A stretch of 64,000 nt of DNA, taken from contig CP151667.1 of the NCBI GenBank assembly GCA_038400315.1, positions 4,537,174-4,601,173 of the forward strand. Reading direction: 5' to 3'. Shown here in pieces: positions 34,963 to 44,600 of this stretch. This DNA is from Isosphaeraceae bacterium EP7 (GTDB taxonomy: Bacteria > Planctomycetota > Planctomycetia > Isosphaerales > Isosphaeraceae). Position 1 is the first letter of the stretch, and every line of letters begins with the position of its first letter. The notes beneath the pieces were generated by a model. That model did not search any database, was not told the DNA's origin, and was given only the letters and a program-made list of their open reading frames with translations. The translations under genes and the position numbers were made by a program.

Positions 34963-37900
34963 TCAGTCGATGGTCAGGAACTCGCTCGACGCCAGCAGGG
35001 CATGGCAGAAGCCCCGCCATGCCCTCTGCCGCCGCGCGGCAGGGTCGGCCTCGCGTGGCCCGATCGCGGTCTCGTAGCGGCCGAGGAAGTCGATCGCCCC
35101 GGACACTTCAGTTTCGGAGGCCGGCCTTGAATAGGCCAGCTCGTAAGCTCTTCGGACCCTTGCCGGGTCCTCGGGCTGGCACGTGCTTGCGTCGAAGAGG
35201 CGGGCGGCGAGGGCCTTCGACTCGCTCAGGATCAGGTCGTCGTTGAGCAGGAAGAGGGCCTGAGGGGCGACGGTGGTCGTCGCCCTCGATCCGTTCGGCG
35301 CGCTCGGGTCGGCGAAGTCGAACGCCTGGAAGACGTCGTAAACTCCGCTGCGGATCACGGGCATATAGACCGAACGACGTGGCATGGCGTAGCGGCCGGC
35401 GCCCGACTCCGAGGCCGTGCTGCTGACGTAGGCGTGATTCCCCGTCGGCAGAAGGTTACCCCCCATCGTCGTGTCGAGGTCGCCGCCGACGCTGAGCAGG
35501 GCGTCGCGGATCGCCTCGGCCTCCAGACGGCGCCGGCTCATCCTCCAGAGGAGGCGATTCTCGGGGTCGATTCGTACCGCCTCGGGGTCGAGCTTCGTGC
35601 TCATCTGGTAGGCCGATGACGCCATAATTCGACGATGCATCGCCTTGATCGACCACCCGTCCTCGACGAATCGGAGTGACAGCCAGTCGAGCAGCTCGGG
35701 GTGGTCAGGACGCTCTCCGAGCCGGCCGAAGTTATCGGTGGTGCGGACCAGGCCTTCACCGAAGTGCCATCGCCAGAGGCGGTTGACCATCACGCGGGCC
35801 GTCAGCGGGTTGCTCGGCCCGGCGATCCAGCGGGCAAGCTCGCCCCGACCACTGGTCCCCTCGGCGATCGATGGGGGGGCATCTCCGGCAACGACCCGCA
35901 GGAATCCGCGCGGGGCCTTCGTGCCAAGCGTCAGGTGGCTCCCTCGGATGTGGATCTGTAAGTCCGTCGGCGTCTGGTCCTGGACGGCCAGCGCCATCGG
36001 CGTTGCCGCGGCCTTCGCGTCGAGTGCATCGCTCTCGATCTTCAACGCCCCGAGCTTCGTCCGAATCTCCGCCGGATAGGAGGCCGTCGGATCGACGGGG
36101 AGGGCGGCCGGCGCACCGGGTTGGTTCAGGAACGCGTGCAGCGGGCTGCCCTCGGCGGACGTCCCGGACGAAGCGATGAGGACGCTTTGATATCGATCGG
36201 CCAGTTCGCGTTTGGTCCCGGGCCGGGGGTCGGCGGTCAGGGCGGCGTGCCAGGAGGTTTCCGGGCCGATAAATCCGGGATTCGTCTCGCCGGTGAGCTC
36301 ATGCCAGGCCGACAGGATCGAGTCGGGGTGACCTGCGGACGACTCGAGTGCCGTCGCCCAGCGTCCGACCGCGTCGGGGTGGAGTCCGGCGAACGCTTCG
36401 ATCGGATCCGTGCTTTTCGGACCGGTCTCCACGACCGGGATGAGTGCGATCTTGTCGATGTGGGGAAGGGGGCCGTCGCGTTCGATCACGAGCGTCGAAG
36501 GGCCGGCGGTCAGGACGTCGACCGCCACGACCGACCAGGTCTGATGCTCGGGATTCCAGCCGCCTGTCACCTTGGCCGCGACCTCCTGGCTGAGGGTTCG
36601 CCCCGCCAGGGTCAACCGGACGGGCCTCGTCTCCTCGGCGGCATAGCGGAGTTCCACCTGATAGGCTCCCGACGTGGGGACCGTCAGGTCGTATTCCGCC
36701 CGGTTGGGAACCGGGCCGGCGTTCAGGATCACGCCGATCCCCTTGCCGTAGGTGGCCGTGTCCTTGGCCACGTTCCCCCTCTGAAATGCCTCGGCCTCCA
36801 CCATCAACGAGCCGGCGGAGGCGGATTCGGCCAGCGGGGCCGTCGTTGGTGCCACGACCCGGCTCCGAGCAACACGTGCGTCCGCGGCCAGAAGAGTGTC
36901 CGCGATCCGGCCTCGGAGTTCGTCCAGCACTTTCCCGTTCGAAGCGGCGGAGATCGTCGCGGCCTCGGACCGCTTGGCGTTGGCCTGCGACTTGAAGGCG
37001 GCCGCATCGGCGATCTGGGCAGCCGTTGGTACGGGACGCTCGTTCCACATGGCAACCACCTTGTGGTTGGCCATCGTCCGGGTGCTCTTGAAGATGCCCG
37101 CCAGCGCGTAATAGTCGGCCGTCGGGATGGGGTCGAACTTGTGGTCGTGGCAGCGTGCGCAGCCGATCGTGAGGCCGAGGAACGTGCGGCCGATGGTGTC
37201 GACCTGCTCGTCGATGATGTCCATCTCCATCTTCTGCGGGTCGTCCTCGGCCAGCATCTTCGGGCCAATCGAGAGGAAGCCCGTCGCCACGAGCCGCTCG
37301 ACCCTGCGTGCACCGCCGTCGGCCTCCGCGGCGAGGTCGCCGGCGATCTGCTCGCGGATGAACTGGTCGTAGGGGAGGTCGGCGTTGAAGGCCCCGATGA
37401 CGTAGTCTCGGTAGCGATAGGCGTTGGCCATCGCCACGTTCTCATCCATCCCGTTGGAGTCGGCGTAACGCGCCACGTCGAGCCAGTGCCTGCCCCAGCG
37501 TTCGCCGTAACGCGGGCTCTCGAGCAGCCGATCGACGACTCGCGCGAAGGCACCCGGGCGGTCATCAGACAGGAATGCGACAACTTCCTCGGGGGTCGGC
37601 GGCAGCCCGGTCAGGTCAAACGTCGCGCGACGGATCAGGGCCCTGCGCTCGGCGGGAGGGGCCGGCGTCAGAGCCTTCGCTTCCAGGCCCGCGATCACGA
37701 ATCGATCGATGGGGGAGCTGGGCCACGAGGTGTCGCGGACCGGGGGGGCTGGGACGTCGACCGGGGGTCTGAAGGCCCACAACGAGGCGTCTTCGGCCGG
37801 GTTTGCACCCGGGGACATCCCCTCGGATTTCACCCCGGCATCGGCCTCGTTCGCCGGCTCGACCACGGTCCCCTTGGCGGCCGGCCAGGGGGCTCCCTGC

Positions 37901-38283
37901 TGAACCCAGTTGGTCAGGGCGGCCAGGATCGGCGCGGGAAGCTTCCCCTTGGGGGGCATCTTCAATTCCTGGCCCGGGGCATGATGGAGGGCCGTGATGA
38001 GCAGGCTCTCGCCGGCCTGGCCCGGCACGATGGCCGGCCCGTTGTCTCCGCCCTTCAGCAATGCCTCCCGCGAGTCGACCCTCAGCCCACCGCGATCCTT
38101 TTTGGGACCGTGGCAAGCCTGGCAATGCTCGATCAGGATCGGCCGGACGTTCTTCTCGAACGAGCTGATCGCCTCGGGACTGGCGGAAGACTCGTCGGCG
38201 AGGACGATCGAGCCTCCACCCAAGAGTGCTGAGGAGACGCACCAGGCTGCGACAGGTCGGACCCAATCCCGGGGAGTGCGCAC
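34963..38283 (-). CDS. DUF1549/DUF1553 protein with N-terminal planctomycete cytochrome domain
   Basis: Product of 1106 residues from a GTG start with AGAGGTGA upstream. It has a signal peptide, then the planctomycete cytochrome domain (IEHCQACHGPKKDRGGLRVD, haem motif near residue 53), DUF1549 from about 185 (SPIDRFVIAGLEAKALTPAPP) with CARCHDHKF near residue 378, a carbohydrate-binding-like insertion at about 490-620 (VPTSGAYQVELRYAAEE), and DUF1553 from about 810 to the end (NPLTARVMVNRLWRWHFGEG). The length suits this subtype. It is the promoter-proximal gene of a two-gene unit with the DUF1501 gene. The insertion suggests glycan binding. Confidence 0.9.
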   Translation of the reverse strand: MRTPRDWVRPVAAWCVSSALLGGGSIVLADESSASPEAISSFEKNVRPILIEHCQACHGPKKDRGGLRVDSREALLKGGDNGPAIVPGQAGESLLITALHHAPGQELKMPPKGKLPAPILAALTNWVQQGAPWPAAKGTVVEPANEADAGVKSEGMSPGANPAEDASLWAFRPPVDVPAPPVRDTSWPSSPIDRFVIAGLEAKALTPAPPAERRALIRRATFDLTGLPPTPEEVVAFLSDDRPGAFARVVDRLLESPRYGERWGRHWLDVARYADSNGMDENVAMANAYRYRDYVIGAFNADLPYDQFIREQIAGDLAAEADGGARRVERLVATGFLSIGPKMLAEDDPQKMEMDIIDEQVDTIGRTFLGLTIGCARCHDHKFDPIPTADYYALAGIFKSTRTMANHKVVAMWNERPVPTAAQIADAAAFKSQANAKRSEAATISAASNGKVLDELRGRIADTLLAADARVARSRVVAPTTAPLAESASAGSLMVEAEAFQRGNVAKDTATYGKGIGVILNAGPVPNRAEYDLTVPTSGAYQVELRYAAEETRPVRLTLAGRTLSQEVAAKVTGGWNPEHQTWSVVAVDVLTAGPSTLVIERDGPLPHIDKIALIPVVETGPKSTDPIEAFAGLHPDAVGRWATALESSAGHPDSILSAWHELTGETNPGFIGPETSWHAALTADPRPGTKRELADRYQSVLIASSGTSAEGSPLHAFLNQPGAPAALPVDPTASYPAEIRTKLGALKIESDALDAKAAATPMALAVQDQTPTDLQIHIRGSHLTLGTKAPRGFLRVVAGDAPPSIAEGTSGRGELARWIAGPSNPLTARVMVNRLWRWHFGEGLVRTTDNFGRLGERPDHPELLDWLSLRFVEDGWSIKAMHRRIMASSAYQMSTKLDPEAVRIDPENRLLWRMSRRRLEAEAIRDALLSVGGDLDTTMGGNLLPTGNHAYVSSTASESGAGRYAMPRRSVYMPVIRSGVYDVFQAFDFADPSAPNGSRATTTVAPQALFLLNDDLILSESKALAARLFDASTCQPEDPARVRRAYELAYSRPASETEVSGAIDFLGRYETAIGPREADPAARRQRAWRGFCHALLASSEFLTID

Positions 38284-38433
38284 GATCTCACCTCTTGCGG
38301 AGCGGGCGGGGCGGTGCAGGTGGGGCGTCTAGACACTGCGGTCAGGGGCGCAACGTCTTCAACGAGTGCTCGCCGGGGAGGGCGAATGGCGGAGGAGTGT
38401 ATTCTTGTTGGATTTTAATCGGATAGCAAGGAC

Positions 38434-38469
38434 AAACGGGCTGAAACCCTTGGTGGGTCTCGCCCGTTT
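38434..38469 (-). terminator. Hairpin terminator of kinase gene
   Basis: AAACGGGC and GCCCGTTT pair, with an inner stem GAAACCC/GGGTCTC. On the minus strand it follows the kinase stop by 60 bases and ends in CCCGTTTGTCC, a weak T run. Confidence 0.55.
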
Positions 38470-38528
38470 TCCGGAAATCAGGACCGTGAGGGTGACCGAT
38501 TGATCGAGGAGGAAATCTCGTTGGGCGG

Positions 38529-39446
38529 TCAGCCCTTGGCGGGTTCTTTGGTCTCGGTCTCGCGGATTTCCGCCAGAGCGACGGCGAGGGTGGCGAAGCT
38601 CGGCCAGCGATCTTCCTTGCGTGCCAAGGTTTTGCGGAGTACTTCGCAGAGCGAGGCCGGTAGCTTCGGATTGGCGATGGCGGGGTCGATGGGGGGCGAA
38701 TTGACCCGCTGGATCATGGCCGCCATCTTGTTGCCGACGGTCGGATTGCCGTACGGAAGCGCATTCGTCAGGAACTCATACGCCATCGCGCCGAAGGCGA
38801 AGATGTCGATCGTCTCGTCGATCGCCTCGCGACGAATGACTTCGGGGGCCATGTAGGCGAGCGCCCCCGTGCGGTTGCCCGGCTTGCGGAACGCCGCGGT
38901 GTTGGGAATCGTCAGTCCGAAGTCGATGACCTTGACGATGTTCTGACGGTTGACCAGGACGTTGCGTGGGTTGATGTCGTGGTGGATGAAGCCAGCTTCC
39001 ACTACTGCGTTGAAGCCTTCGGCGGCCTGGATCAGGAGTTTCAGGCGACCGCGGAGGTTCAGGCGGATCGTCTCGCGGACGTGCTGGAGGCTGACGCCGT
39101 CGATATGCTCCATGAGCATGTAATGCTCGTCGCGGGTCGTCAGTCCGTATTCAATCGTCCGGACGACGTTGGGGTGAACGATCGCGGCGCCGATCGCCCC
39201 CTCGGCGGGCCGTTCCTCCTGGGTCGTTCGGGCGCCCGCGGCGGCATTCTTGTCGCGATCCTGGATCTTCAAGCAGGCGGTCTGCCCCGACTCGTTATCC
39301 AGGACGCGATAGACCTTCGACATGGTCCCCTGACCGGTCACGTCGGCGAGGGTCACGAAGCGGCTGGAGACGTCGACGCGGCCCTTGCGTGCGCCGGGAT
39401 GAGCCGGCTCGCCCGATCCCAGAATTCCCTTGAGTTTAGCGAGCAT
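38529..39446 (-). CDS. Hanks-type Ser/Thr protein kinase with altered catalytic loop
   Basis: Product of 305 residues from ATG 39446 (AGGAGA upstream; the longer frame to 39548 lacks one). No membrane segment. Kinase subdomains: glycine loop GQGTMSKV (38-45), Lys60 in ACLKI, Asp-Phe-Gly at 175-177, and APE in YMAPEVI. The catalytic loop reads HHDINPRN (155-162) instead of the usual HRDLKPxN: Asp157 and Asn162 are kept but the loop lysine is Asn159. Activity is therefore uncertain; a reduced or altered activity is an inference. The next minus-strand genes are a cytidine deaminase and a lipoprotein, with no evident substrate nearby. Confidence 0.85.
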   Translation of the reverse strand: MLAKLKGILGSGEPAHPGARKGRVDVSSRFVTLADVTGQGTMSKVYRVLDNESGQTACLKIQDRDKNAAAGARTTQEERPAEGAIGAAIVHPNVVRTIEYGLTTRDEHYMLMEHIDGVSLQHVRETIRLNLRGRLKLLIQAAEGFNAVVEAGFIHHDINPRNVLVNRQNIVKVIDFGLTIPNTAAFRKPGNRTGALAYMAPEVIRREAIDETIDIFAFGAMAYEFLTNALPYGNPTVGNKMAAMIQRVNSPPIDPAIANPKLPASLCEVLRKTLARKEDRWPSFATLAVALAEIRETETKEPAKG

Positions 39447-39777
39447 GCCCGTCTCTCCTGAGTGCCTCGATCGATCCTCGAGACCGACCCAGTCGTCATT
39501 CTCGCCGTTCGACGCGAACGAGTTTCGGACCAGTTCACGCTCCATCAATCTGCATTGCCATCAATCCACGAGTCGCCAAGGCTCGTCGGATAGCCTGGCA
39601 TTTCGGGCGCATACCCTCAGGCACCAGAATACGTGATGGAAATCGATTTGTGACGACCCCCGGACGAGAATTCCTCGGGATGCTCACGAGACCGCCCGCC
39701 GTTTGCTCACGGAGTCGACGAGGGTCTCGTGTTGTCATCCATTTCAAGGAGGGTCACCATCGGCCGGCGGGTCGATT
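39447..39777. other. Intergenic gap between cdd and kinase gene
   Basis: About 330 bases without a supported gene. It must hold the kinase promoter on the minus strand, but no good -35/-10 pair is seen. Confidence 0.45.
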
Positions 39778-40173
39778 TCAGGACAACCTGAAGGCGAGCG
39801 GGAGCAGTTCGGCCAGAGTGAAGCGGCCGACGCGGTCGACCAGGATCGGGGTCTCCGGGCCGCAGAACTCGGCGAGCACTTGCCGACAGGCGCCGCAGGG
39901 CATCGCGTGCGTCGGCTCCGAGCCGTCCTGGGCATCAACGCATGCGACGGCGACGGCTTCGATGCGTGTCGCTCCGTCGAGGATCGCGCGAAACACCGCC
40001 GTACGCTCGGCGCAGACGGTCAGGCCATAGGAGGCGTTCTCGATGTTCGCCCCCGGGTAGATCCGGCCGCCGGCGAGGACGGCCGCGCCGACGTGGAACC
40101 GCGAATAAGGGCAGTAGGCCGAGCGGCTCGCCTCGCGTGCGGCCTGCATCAACTCGTCGAGGAGATCGGGCAT
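39778..40173 (-). CDS. cdd: Cytidine deaminase
   Basis: Product of 131 residues, the normal length of the tetrameric class. The zinc-binding motifs are intact: CAERTA with catalytic Glu, and PCGACRQVLAEF. The N-terminal AYCPYSRFHVGAAVL and ENASYGLTVC segments are typical. It deaminates cytidine and deoxycytidine to uridine forms in pyrimidine salvage. GAGG lies upstream of the ATG. It is followed on the minus strand by an intergenic gap and then the kinase gene; the two are probably not cotranscribed. Confidence 0.94.
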   Translation of the reverse strand: MPDLLDELMQAAREASRSAYCPYSRFHVGAAVLAGGRIYPGANIENASYGLTVCAERTAVFRAILDGATRIEAVAVACVDAQDGSEPTHAMPCGACRQVLAEFCGPETPILVDRVGRFTLAELLPLAFRLS

Positions 40174-40234
40174 CGGCGACCTCGGTCCTGGGTCATGGTC
40201 GTTTTACGTACCTCAGCACCCTTGAAACGACGAC

Positions 40235-40269
40235 GGCAGATGCCACGCCGGCTGGGCGTGGCATCTGCC
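40235..40269 (-). terminator. Strong inverted repeat after lipoprotein gene
   Basis: GGCAGATGCCACGCC pairs perfectly with GGCGTGGCATCTGCC around a 5-base loop. It lies 37 bases beyond the lipoprotein gene stop on the minus strand and before the cdd start. A T-rich run (CGTTTCAAG) follows only weakly. Confidence 0.6.
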
Positions 40270-40305
40270 AGGTGGTGTCGGCGAATCGGCCGGCCGGCGC
40301 GATCC

Positions 40306-41028
40306 TCAGTTGTTATTGAACTTCACGTCCTGGATGTCGTCGCCCGGTGCGTGTTCGACGAAATGCCATGAGATCTCGGCAGCGACGACCTTGACGAACT
40401 TCTTTTTGAAGGACGCGGGGCTGACCCCGCTCTCGACCGAGACGGGCCCGCGTACAGGGAAGACGGTATCTCGGTAGTCGTCATACGCCGTGTTGACTTC
40501 CTTGGGCTGGTCGGTCATCCGCTTGCCCTTGGAATTCTTCGGGTGATCGATCTCGATGAGCTGGATGTGGGTCCTGGAATTGCCCTGGAGCAGGCCAGGG
40601 CTGTTGGAGTTCTGGTACTCGAAGGCTTCGAGTTCCAGGACGATGGCGACGTCGGCTTCGAAGGCCTTGATGGCCTCGGACGGGTCGGTCCAGTTGGGAT
40701 GGGCCTCCACCCAGTCGGCGACCTTCTTCTCGTCGACGATCTCGATCTTCTTGACCTTCTCGCGGAAGATGCGCCGCAGCTCCCGGTTGATCTCGGTGTC
40801 GATGCCGAGCGAGTCGGCCTGCGCCGCGGGGGTGGCGTGGGTGAGGATGATGATCTTCCTCCCCTTGAGCGACGGCCCCGGCGCGGGGATCGTTGGCTCG
40901 AAAGGCTGGAGGAAGTAGAGGAGTGTGCGGGGATCGCAGCCGGCCCCGGGGAGCAGGACCAGCGCCCCGAAGGCGATCATGGCTGCGAGACGAGTCGTGC
41001 GATTGCGGGGCCGATTCCGAGGGGCCAT
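40306..41028 (-). CDS. Predicted lipoprotein, hypothetical
   Basis: Product of 240 residues. The N-terminus has TRLAAMIAFGALVLLPGAGC, a lipobox with Cys near residue 31, so it is anchored to a membrane. AGGAGGG lies upstream of the ATG. The mature part looks like a mixed alpha/beta domain: IIILTHATPAAQADSLGIDT, then a helix-rich LRRIFREKVKKIEIVDEKK and a core strand VAIVLELEAFEYQ. It may belong to a planctomycete family of unknown role. It ends at the strong inverted repeat at 40235. Confidence 0.75.
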   Translation of the reverse strand: MAPRNRPRNRTTRLAAMIAFGALVLLPGAGCDPRTLLYFLQPFEPTIPAPGPSLKGRKIIILTHATPAAQADSLGIDTEINRELRRIFREKVKKIEIVDEKKVADWVEAHPNWTDPSEAIKAFEADVAIVLELEAFEYQNSNSPGLLQGNSRTHIQLIEIDHPKNSKGKRMTDQPKEVNTAYDDYRDTVFPVRGPVSVESGVSPASFKKKFVKVVAAEISWHFVEHAPGDDIQDVKFNNN

Positions 41029-41048
41029 CCGTGTGCCCTCCTGTCAGG

Positions 41049-41492
41049 TCAGGTCGTTCGTAGGATTCGAATGGTCCAGGCCAGCAGGCTGATCGCCGCG
41101 ATGGCCACCACCAGCCGGACGAGCGGCTCCGCCACGGTCCGGGTGCCCCAAGGCCTGCCCCGCAGGGCCGACGCTAGGAGCCAGGGGACGATCACCAGGC
41201 AGGTCGGGGCGAGCAGGACCCCGGCCGCGTTGGCCGAGAAGGCTCGGTCGAGACGCCCCCGGGCGAACCAGGCGAACGACGTGGTCATCCCGCACGACGG
41301 GCAGGGCTTGCCAGTCAGGGTCAGGAAGGCGCACGGCGAGAGTCCGAGCCGCTCATGGGTGCCATATCCGCGCGGGTCGGGCTCGACAAGTCGGGCCACG
41401 GCCAGCACGGCGATCAGGCCCAGGGCCGCCGCTGCGAGGGCCCCTCGGCACCAACCGCCCAGTAGATGCGAATCGCAGGTGGGATGACTCAT
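41049..41492 (-). CDS. DUF2752 membrane protein
   Basis: Product of 147 residues from ATG 41492; a TTG at 41588 would add a polar tail. Three hydrophobic helices are present, the first at LAAAALGLIAVLAVARL. The DUF2752 motif CAFLTLTGKPCPSCGMTTS lies after it, with three cysteines (CX11CX2C if the first is counted) that could form a metal or disulfide site in the membrane. The family is widespread and uncharacterised. It is followed by the lipoprotein gene 20 bases on. Confidence 0.82.
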   Translation of the reverse strand: MSHPTCDSHLLGGWCRGALAAAALGLIAVLAVARLVEPDPRGYGTHERLGLSPCAFLTLTGKPCPSCGMTTSFAWFARGRLDRAFSANAAGVLLAPTCLVIVPWLLASALRGRPWGTRTVAEPLVRLVVAIAAISLLAWTIRILRTT

Positions 41493-41618
41493 GGGGAGGG
41501 AGGAATCGCGAGGGGGCCGTCCCGCGTCGGGAATGGCCTCCGGGTCGATGGGCGGGCGGAATCTAACCCAACTCACGAAGGACGGCAAGCCCGATCGGGC
41601 CGCCGCTCAGGAGGCGAT

Positions 41619-41653
41619 CCCGGCCTGCAAATCCGAGGGGATTGCAGGCCGGG
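41619..41653 (-). terminator. Hairpin after large membrane/TPR gene
   Basis: CCCGGCCTGCAAATCC and GGATTGCAGGCCGGG pair with one bulged A and a GAGG loop. On the minus strand it starts 30 bases past the TPR-gene stop and lies before DUF2752. No T tract. Confidence 0.55.
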
Positions 41654-41683
41654 CGAGCGAACGGAGGGATGCCCGTGCGAAGG

Positions 41684-44600
41684 TCATTTCGGGTCGGGCG
41701 CGACTTCGGGTTTGGCGGCCGGCGCTGTCGGCTCGACTGGGGCCGGGGCCGGAGTTGCAGACTCCGGAGTTGCAGGCCCCGTCGCAGCGGGCTCCGGCGT
41801 GGTCGCGACCACGCCGGAATTTTCGTCGGATTTTAGCGGGGGGACGGGCTTCCCCAGTTTCTCCAGGTAATAGGCGATGATCGGGCGATTGGGGTTGTTG
41901 GGTTGAAGGGTCAGGGCGTTCGTCAGGTGCTGGGCGGCCTGCTCGGGGTTGATCCCCCCCTCCAGGAGCGCCATTCCCAGGTCATTCTCCCAGGCCGACT
42001 CGTTGCCGATCTTCGCGGGGAGCTCCAGCAGCGAGTTCGTCGCATTCTTCAACTCGCCTCTCAGGCTGAAGACCCCGGCGATGAGGCTCTCATTGGCGGC
42101 GAACGACTGGATCTGGCGGATCGCGTTTGTGCCCCAGCAGTCGGCGGCATTCTGATAGTTGCCGATGAGCAATGAGACCAGGCCGTTGCGATAGGCCGAT
42201 GTTCCAGGCCCGTCGCTGAGGGTCGGGTCGTCGATCGAGGCGCCGCCGAGCAGCTCGATCGCCCGGTCGGGCCGGCCCGACTGGCAGTAGAGGTCCAGCA
42301 GCATGGGCTTGATTCCTTGCTGGCTAAGGCCCGACTGCTCGGCCTCTTCGAGTTCGCGGATGGCCAGCCCGATCATTCCCTGGCTCATTGCCACCGACGC
42401 TCGCTGATAGGGGCCCGCCTGCTGGTCGATCTGCAGGTCGCTGATGGCTTCCTGGGCCTTGGCGATCGCCTCATTCAGGGGGATGAGTTGCTGGCTGATC
42501 TGGATGCGCATGTCGGAAGGCAGCTCCTTCCTCGAGTCCACGTCGAGTGCGGCCTGGAACCTGTCCCGCGCCTCGTCGGCGTAGCCCATATCGAGGTAGA
42601 GCTGTCCGAGCTCGATATTGCGCTCGGCCAGCTCACGCCTCGACTCGCGGTCGATGGGCTTGGCCGAGGTGAGGATCGCGTAGCGAAGGGCCGCGACGCG
42701 CTGGCGATAGCGGTTGATGAGCAGGGTGATGGGGATGGGGTTCTGCTGGATCTTGGCCAGGTTCTCGGGAATCGGCTGGAGCCCGCTGAGCAGGGCGCCC
42801 TCCTGGATCATGAGGAGGCGATAGGCCTCCGCAAGGATCCGGTAAGCCACCGTGTCGTTCGGATTCTTCGACAGGGCGATCCGGCATTCGCGGACGGCGA
42901 GGAGGCAACGCGCGGGCTCGGGGATGTACGACACGCCGGGAAGGGTGTCGGCGCCGGCCTGGAGCCATCGCCTGGCCGCCTGGACGTGCGGCTGCGCCCG
43001 GACCGGGCCTTCCGAGGAGACGACGCTATCGATGAGCGTCTTCTCGGTAGGCGGCAGGTCGGGCGGCGGCACCGCCCTCGGATTCTTGTAGGCCCTGGAC
43101 TCGGGCTCGAGCCTCTCGGCCTGGAAGTAGGCGACATCCTCGGCAGGAGCCCCCTCATCCAGCCGTCCGAAGAGCACGACGGCGCCGTCATCATAGAAGG
43201 GGGACCAGTTGACGCTGCGACTGAGCGACTCGTAGGTCTTCGGTGAGCCGAACTGCTGGATCATCACGGCGCTGATCTTGTGCTGGTCGAGCAGCGGCTT
43301 CCAGACCTCGATCGCGTCGTCGCTGAGAGCCTTCTTGAGATCCTGGAACTCGCGGCGCAGTTCGGCCGGGAAGAGGTTCCGGCGCTCGTCGATGAAGGGC
43401 TTACGGAGCGGGTAGGCCCGCCAGTTCAAGGCGTCGGCCTGAGACAGGCTCGTGTTCAGGACATTGCCGCTGAACTTGGCCGACTTGAGATAGTCGGCCG
43501 CCTCGAAGACGAAATCGTCGGGGTTGAAGCCGAAGCCGAACTGCGGGTCTTGCGCTTCTTTCCACCAGGGGGTGACCGCATGGGTCGCGGCGGCGAACAC
43601 GACCATGATTGTGATCGCACGTCCGCCGACCGACCAGATCCCCCAGGATCGTTCGATGCGGCCCTCGACCCCGAAGGTCTCCTGATACCACTCCTGCCCA
43701 TTCAGCGCGAGCATCGAGGCCCAGACGAGCGCGAATTCGCCATTCTTGCGGAACATCATCGCCCAGACCAACGACGCGATCAGGTACGTCGCCAGCCTCC
43801 AGGCCGAGAAGTTCCGGCGGTTCAGCCAGAACGAGGCGAGCCCGATGCCAACGACCGCGACATAATAGACGCGAACCTGCGTGAGCAGCGCCCCGAAGAA
43901 GTCGACGGCCTGCGCCCCGAAAATCGAGGCCTGATCATTCGTGGCCGGCGCGACCGTGCTGAAGAAGAGGTGTGAGTAAGAGTCGAACGCGGCCGGGAAG
44001 ATCCGGAAGAGGGCCGGGTTGACCACGCAGGCGGCTATGGAGAGGCCCAGGACCAGTGCCCCGCGAGTCGAACGCATTCCCAGAAGCGTCCCCGAGGCCA
44101 GCACCAGCAGGCCGATCAGGAACGAGTCGTCTACATTGGCCCAGATCGCGAAGATCGGGATGAGCCAGAACGCGGCGCCCGACTGGCCCCGATCCGTCGC
44201 CCGATGGAGCAAGAAGAGCTCGGCGGCGAGAAAAAGCAGACCGACCGACTCGGGTCCAACAGCGGCCGGGCCGGCGATTCCGCCCAGGCTGATCCACGAG
44301 AGCCGTCCGCCCGCGCTCGACACACTCAGCGGCGAGAAGAAGACACCCAGCGCCGCGGCGGCGCAGCTGGCCGTCCACCAGAGTCCCGTGCCCGGACGGC
44401 GGATACTCAAGATGAGGAACGCGGTGGCACAGCGAGCCAGGGCCGTCAGGGCCACCAATGTCCCGGCGGCAAGCTGCTCGCCGCTCCAGGCACCTGTGCC
44501 CGCGGACGGGTCCACTGCGGCGTTGGCGCCGCCCGCATCGCCGACCGGATTGGCCGTTGCCGGAGCCATTCCATACGCGAGTTGATAGACCGTCGCGGCG

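Noticed and set aside
36121-38232. Plus-strand open frame of about 700 codons opposite the DUF1549/DUF1553 gene
   Set aside because: No ribosome site, no signal or motif, and composition typical of antisense; the minus-strand gene is well supported.
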